Source of the DNA: Pseudomonadota bacterium
Lineage (GTDB): Bacteria > Myxococcota > UBA9042 > PHBI01
Assembly: GCA_005772945.1 (NCBI GenBank)
Contig: SXIE01000107.1
Location: 1-15,878 of the forward strand
DNA: 15,878 nucleotides
Direction: 5' to 3'
How positions within the stretch are numbered: the stretch's first letter is position 1; the number at the start of each line of letters is the position of its first letter. This document shows positions 12,461 to 15,878 of the stretch, piece by piece. A program made the translations under genes and the position numbers. A model generated the notes under the pieces. That model searched no databases and was not told the DNA's origin. It saw only the letters and a list, made by a program, of their open reading frames with translations.

Positions 12461-14476
12461 ATGAAACGCAGCATGCAATCCGCTCGTGTTCTGGGGGCCT
12501 TGGCCGTCGCGGGTCTGGTGTTCGTCGCGCCCGGGGCGCAGGCGGCCGATCCGAAGGAGTGGTCGCTCCAGAAGTTCCGTCCGGCCGTCCACTCGCTCGG
12601 CGGGTTCACGACCGAGTCGGGGCGAGTGAGCCACGGGTTCACCATCAACGCGTACCTTCTGACGAACGTCGCGGGAGCCGTTCTGCAGGACGGCGCGGGC
12701 GACGACGTGGTGGACATCTTCGGGTCCAGCGACATCGTCGCGAGCATCGGGTTCCTCGACCACTTCTCGTTCGGCTTCGACGTGCCGTTCCACTTTGGAT
12801 CCGGCAAGTTCCTGGACGGGGACAACCTCGCGGACTTCACGGTCGGCGACATCCGCCTCTCGCTGAAGGCCGCGGCCGTGAAGCCGTACCGCATCGGCGG
12901 AGGCATCGCGCTCGGGCTCGACGTGAGCGTGCCGAGCGGCAGCCGGGGCGGGTTCGGCAAGGAAGAGGGCGCGGTCATCACGCCGAAGGTGATGCTCGAT
13001 GCCATCACGCGGCATGTGCACCTCATGACGAACATCTGGGCGTCGTTCCGGTCCGGCGGCGAGTTCGAGCCGGACACGACGTCGCTTCCGCTGGGCGCGA
13101 ATCTGGCGATCGGAAACGAGGCCGGCATTCAGGCGGCGCTCGCGATCTTCCTGGGGTCGACCGACTTCCGCATGCTGGTCGAGGCGCGCCTCGAGTCGCG
13201 CGTCGCGCGCTTCTTCGAGCCCCAGAATACGCAGATGGAGTTCACCTGGGGCCTGCACTGGAAGCATAACTCGGGCTTCGCGGTGGGCGGCGGCGCCAGC
13301 TTCGGCGCGCTCCCGGGGTACGGCGACCCGGACTGGCGCGGGTTCCTGACGGTCGGCTATCAGCCCAACGCGCTCATCCCGATGGAGGAGCCGAACAAGG
13401 ACAGCGACGGCGACGGGATCGTCGATCGACTCGACAAGTGCCCGAAGGACCCCGAGGACAAGGATGGCTTCGAGGACGAGGACGGCTGCCCCGACGCGGA
13501 CAACGACAAGGATGGGATCCTCGACGGCAGCGACAAATGCCCGAACGATGCCGAGGACAAGGACGGCGACCGCGACGACGACGGGTGCCCGGATCTCGAC
13601 CAGGATGGCGACGGCATCGCGGACGACCTCGACAAGTGTCCGACCAAGCCCGAGGACAAGGACGGGTTCGAGGACGAGGACGGCTGTCCCGATCTAGACA
13701 ACGACAAGGACGGGATCCCCGACACCGAGGACAAGTGCCCGGACAAGGCCGAGGACTTCGACGGCGACCGCGACACCGACGGTTGCCCCGATGGCGACGG
13801 CGACAAGGACGGGATCCCGGACGACATGGACAAGTGCCCGGCCCAGAAGGAGGACATCGACGCCTTCGAGGACGAGGACGGTTGCCCGGACCCGGACAAC
13901 GACAAGGACGGCATCCTCGATGCGAGCGACAAGTGCCCCAACGACCCCGAGGACAAGGACGGATTCAAGGACGACGACGGGTGCCCCGAGCCGGACAACG
14001 ACAGCGACGGCATCCTCGACGTGAACGACAAGTGCCCCGACAAGGCCGAGGACAAGGACGGCTGCCAGGACGAGGACGGCTGCCCCGAGGAGGGCAAGGT
14101 CTGCGTGACCAAGGAGAAGTTCGTCATCTCGGAGAAGATATTCTTCAAGACCGGCAAGGCGGACATTTTGCCGAAGAGCTACGCGCTCTTGGCCGAGCTC
14201 GCCAAGGCGATGAACGACAACCCGCACGTGCTGCTCGTCGAGATCCAGGGTCACACCGATGACCAGGGACCGGATGCGTTCAACAAGACGCTGTCGGAGG
14301 CGCGCGCCGAGTCGGTGATGAGCCACCTCGTGACGATCGGCAACGTGGGCGCGGCGCGGCTCTCGGCCAAGGGTTACGGCGAGGACTTGCCCATCGCGAG
14401 CAACAAGAACGCGAAGGGCCGCGAGATGAACCGGCGCGTCGAGTTCATGATCCTGAAGCAGGACCCGGCACCGTGA
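12461..14476 (+). CDS. OmpA-family outer-membrane protein with seven thrombospondin type-3 repeats
   Basis: A 671-residue protein in three parts. After a signal peptide (cleavage near A28, AQA|AD), residues ~35-305 form a beta-rich, probably barrel, domain. Residues 315-545 are seven calcium-binding TSP3 repeats of exactly 33 residues, each with D.D.DGI.D..DKCP and ED.DG..D.DGCP, contributing two cysteines per unit. Residues ~550-666 are an OmpA C-terminal domain: GHTDDQG (597-603), LSEARAESV (611-619), GYGEDLPIASN and MNRRVEF (656-662). The Asp of HTDDQG and the Arg of SEARAES correspond to the residues that bind diaminopimelate in peptidoglycan. It should span or anchor the outer membrane and grip the wall, with a Ca2+-stiffened rod between. 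GGAGG precedes the ATG. Repeats 2 and 4 share GDRD in place of GFED, hinting at unit duplication. Confidence 0.92.
   Translation: MKRSMQSARVLGALAVAGLVFVAPGAQAADPKEWSLQKFRPAVHSLGGFTTESGRVSHGFTINAYLLTNVAGAVLQDGAGDDVVDIFGSSDIVASIGFLDHFSFGFDVPFHFGSGKFLDGDNLADFTVGDIRLSLKAAAVKPYRIGGGIALGLDVSVPSGSRGGFGKEEGAVITPKVMLDAITRHVHLMTNIWASFRSGGEFEPDTTSLPLGANLAIGNEAGIQAALAIFLGSTDFRMLVEARLESRVARFFEPQNTQMEFTWGLHWKHNSGFAVGGGASFGALPGYGDPDWRGFLTVGYQPNALIPMEEPNKDSDGDGIVDRLDKCPKDPEDKDGFEDEDGCPDADNDKDGILDGSDKCPNDAEDKDGDRDDDGCPDLDQDGDGIADDLDKCPTKPEDKDGFEDEDGCPDLDNDKDGIPDTEDKCPDKAEDFDGDRDTDGCPDGDGDKDGIPDDMDKCPAQKEDIDAFEDEDGCPDPDNDKDGILDASDKCPNDPEDKDGFKDDDGCPEPDNDSDGILDVNDKCPDKAEDKDGCQDEDGCPEEGKVCVTKEKFVISEKIFFKTGKADILPKSYALLAELAKAMNDNPHVLLVEIQGHTDDQGPDAFNKTLSEARAESVMSHLVTIGNVGAARLSAKGYGEDLPIASNKNAKGREMNRRVEFMILKQDPAP
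13403..14095 (+). repeat. Seven tandem 99-bp coding repeats (TSP3)
   Basis: 693 bases divide exactly into seven 99-base units encoding the 33-residue TSP3 repeats. Nucleotide similarity is high in the GACAAGGA...GACGGCTGCCC segments and weaker in the linkers. Copy number could change in frame by recombination. The units are coding, with no spacers, and should not be taken for a CRISPR array. Confidence 0.9.
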
Positions 14477-14514
14477 CGCCCTAGGGGCGGGGCTGGTTTC
14501 GGCCGGCCGTGTGT

Positions 14515-14549
14515 GCAAGCGAGCTCGACGGCGACGTCGGGCTCGTTGC
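14515..14549. terminator. Long hairpin between convergent genes (probable bidirectional terminator)
   Basis: The left arm (14515-14530) and right arm (14535-14549) form a 15-bp stem with one bulged base (14519), one G-U wobble and a GCGA loop. On the plus strand it is followed by GTTTGG, a short T stretch. It lies 38 bases after the OmpA-like stop and 24 bases before the GNAT gene's stop, and could end transcription from both sides. A smaller stem (CGCCC-TAG-GGGCG, 14477-14489) directly follows the OmpA-like stop codon. Confidence 0.6.
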
Positions 14550-14573
14550 GTTTGGTCGAGGTGCTGCGCGCGC

Positions 14574-15056
14574 CTAGCGGGGCGGTCCGACGCGCTTGCC
14601 GTAGAAGACCTTGTCGGCGCCGACGCGGTAGAAGTCCGGGAGGCGCCCGAGCTCCGCGTAGCCTGCGGCCAGGTAGAAGGCGCGCGTCGGGGCGTAGGTC
14701 GGGCTGCCCTCGGTCTCGGCGACGAGCGAGCGCCCCGTGCGGCTGGCGACGTCCGTTTCGACGTGCGCGAGGAGGCGGCGGCCGACGCCGCGCCCCTGGG
14801 CGGCGGGATCGACGACGATCCAATAGAGGTCGTAGACGGCGTCGCTCTGGCCCGCCAGTCCCCAGCAGGCGAAGCCCACGGCGCGGTCGCTGTCGTCGTC
14901 GGCCACGACGAAGTGATAGCCGTCCGTGTTGGCGCCGAGGGCGTGATGGGCGAGCTCGGCGACGATGCCGACCTCCTCGTCCGTGAAGAAGCCGGTGGCG
15001 CGGGTGAGGTTCGGGAGGGCGACGAGGTCGCTGTCGGCGAGCGCGCGGAGTTCCAT
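14574..15056 (-). CDS. GNAT-family N-acetyltransferase
   Basis: A 160-residue protein with the GCN5-related acetyltransferase fold. Motif A, which binds acetyl-CoA pyrophosphate, is DPAAQGRGVGRRLL (83-96, matching the Q/R-x-x-G-x-G/A signature); the preceding strand is YDLYWIVV (75-82), and the C-terminal part has TRAFYLAAGYAELGR (124-138), the usual FY...GF-type motif. GNAT enzymes acetylate amines of antibiotics, peptides, proteins or amino sugars; the substrate cannot be told from sequence. The ATG at 15056 lies five bases after the ATP-grasp ligase stop codon, so the two are one operon and may act on the same compound. The open frame continues far upstream but only as a shadow of the ligase gene. 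The ribosome site is weak (TAGG), which fits translational coupling. Confidence 0.85.
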   Translation of the reverse strand: MELRALADSDLVALPNLTRATGFFTDEEVGIVAELAHHALGANTDGYHFVVADDDSDRAVGFACWGLAGQSDAVYDLYWIVVDPAAQGRGVGRRLLAHVETDVASRTGRSLVAETEGSPTYAPTRAFYLAAGYAELGRLPDFYRVGADKVFYGKRVGPPR

Positions 15057-15061
15057 CGCGC

Positions 15062-15878
15062 CTAGGGTAGCGCGGACTGGACGATCGCGTCGACGACCGA
15101 CGCGTAGCTGCGTCCGGCGCGCTCGGCGGCAAGCTGGAATCCGGCGCCCAGCGACAGGTCCGGGTTCGGGTTCACGTCGATGACGAAGGGCCCGCGGGCG
15201 TCGACGCGCAGGTCGATGCGTCCGTAGCCGCGGAGCCCGAGGTGCGCGAAGACGCGGCGCGCGATGGCTTCGGCCTCCGGCTCGGGTGAGGCGACGCGGC
15301 GCGAGACCGATTGTTGGTACTCCAATGAATCGGGATCCCACTTCGCGGCGTAGGTCAGGATGCGCGGGGCGTCGGCGGGCCAGCGCTCGAACGCGATTTC
15401 GGCGGGCGGGAGCACCACGAGCGTGCCGTCGCCGGCGTCCTCGAGGACGCTGACGTTGAGCTCGCGGCCGTCGATGTAGGCCTCGACCAGGACCGGGCCC
15501 AGGCCGCGCTCGAAGAGGTGGCGTGCGCGGGTGCGGGCGCTGCTTGCGTCTGCGCAGACGCTCGCGAAGGCGATGCCGTGGCTGGCATCCTGAGCGGCGG
15601 GCTTGAGGATGCATGGCCACGGCAAGGGCGGCAGCGGCGCGTCCGCGTGCGTGATGAGCGCGGCCGCCGGAACGGGCACCACGCCGCCGAGCGCGGCCCG
15701 CGTCGCGCCCTTGTCGAGACAGGTGCCGAGGACGTCGGGCGGCGACCCGGTGAGCGGTACGCCGGTGGCCGCGAGGCGCGTCGCGATCTCGGCCTCGCGC
15801 GCCGCCTGGCCGCCGTACGACTCGGCCAGGTTGAAGATGACGTCGCACTCGAGCGCCGCCAGCGTGCGCGCGAGCGCC
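15062..15878 (-). CDS. ATP-grasp ligase of the D-Ala-D-Ala ligase superfamily (partial, N-terminus outside window)
   Basis: 271 residues are visible; the coding frame runs off the window edge, so the start is missing. Visible motifs are FNLAES (15-20), a TGSPP segment (43-47) followed by LDK (54-56), the ATP-binding Lys in ILKPAAQDASHGI (90-102), EAYIDGRELNVSV (132-144), GYGRIDLRVD (217-226) and the metal-binding D234-V-N-P-N-P. This order is that of D-Ala-D-Ala ligase-like enzymes, which join an amino or carboxyl group through an acyl-phosphate. FNLAES and NPNPDLS differ from true Ddl proteins (NxLHG and EVNTLPG), and the usual metal Glu is Asp here, so it probably joins other substrates. 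Coupling to a GNAT gene suggests a small-molecule or peptide modification pair. A role in cell-wall precursor synthesis is not supported. Confidence 0.85.
   Translation of the reverse strand, partial: ALARTLAALECDVIFNLAESYGGQAAREAEIATRLAATGVPLTGSPPDVLGTCLDKGATRAALGGVVPVPAAALITHADAPLPPLPWPCILKPAAQDASHGIAFASVCADASSARTRARHLFERGLGPVLVEAYIDGRELNVSVLEDAGDGTLVVLPPAEIAFERWPADAPRILTYAAKWDPDSLEYQQSVSRRVASPEPEAEAIARRVFAHLGLRGYGRIDLRVDARGPFVIDVNPNPDLSLGAGFQLAAERAGRSYASVVDAIVQSALP

Noticed and set aside
13403..14095. CRISPR-like regularly spaced repeat
   Set aside because: The 99-base periodicity is coding, contiguous and without unique spacers; it encodes TSP3 repeats.
1..15878. tRNA, rRNA, transposase, integrase or attachment-site signals
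   Set aside because: None were seen on reading both strands; gene content and base composition are even throughout, with no sign of a recent island.

Overview
The window is very GC-rich, densely packed bacterial DNA with no RNA genes, insertion sequences, phage genes or CRISPR arrays that I could see. The gene content suggests a Gram-negative bacterium, probably Myxococcota (deltaproteobacterial). The clues are an OmpA-like protein with thrombospondin type-3 repeats, a bifunctional PBP1A, a TatBC pair, a KaiC-family ATPase and a sigma-54-like promoter element. The phylum is an inference from gene content and composition; no marker gene is present.

Layout. (1) 1-114 (+) is the tail of a biotin-carrier protein, cut by the window edge at its biotinylation motif. 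(2) A 276-bp gap between convergent genes (115-390) holds two abutting copies of a 21-bp palindrome. (3) 391-2545 (-) is a coupled pair: a small helical protein of unknown function and a double-domain KaiC-like ATPase with an added C-terminal winged-helix-like region. (4) 2696-4404 (-) encodes a GtrA-family membrane protein and then a ceramide-glucosyltransferase/HpnI-like glycosyltransferase, with a near-consensus sigma-54 element just upstream. (5) 4788-6253 (+) is a divergent, overlapping pair of membrane proteins: a histidine-rich polytopic protein with a Brp/Blh-like motif pattern, and a 129-residue protein. (6) 6277-11303 (-) encodes PBP1A, then TatB and an unusual TatC of 607 residues whose last ~340 form an extra membrane helix and a predicted periplasmic domain. 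(7) 11539-14476 (+) is an outer-membrane pair behind a good sigma-70 promoter: a beta-barrel protein and an OmpA/TSP3 protein with seven exact-length 33-residue repeats. (8) 14574-15878 (-) is an ATP-grasp ligase of the D-Ala-D-Ala ligase superfamily, cut by the window edge, followed five bases later by a GNAT acetyltransferase.

How the genes fit together. Most of the window concerns the cell envelope: lipid glycosylation and flipping, membrane enzymes, peptidoglycan synthesis, Tat export, an outer-membrane barrel and a peptidoglycan-anchored outer-membrane protein. The KaiC pair looks like a separate regulatory module. The features least covered by standard descriptions are the extended TatC, the KaiC-like protein with its coupled partner and altered phosphosite, the tandem palindrome, and the His-rich membrane protein pair.
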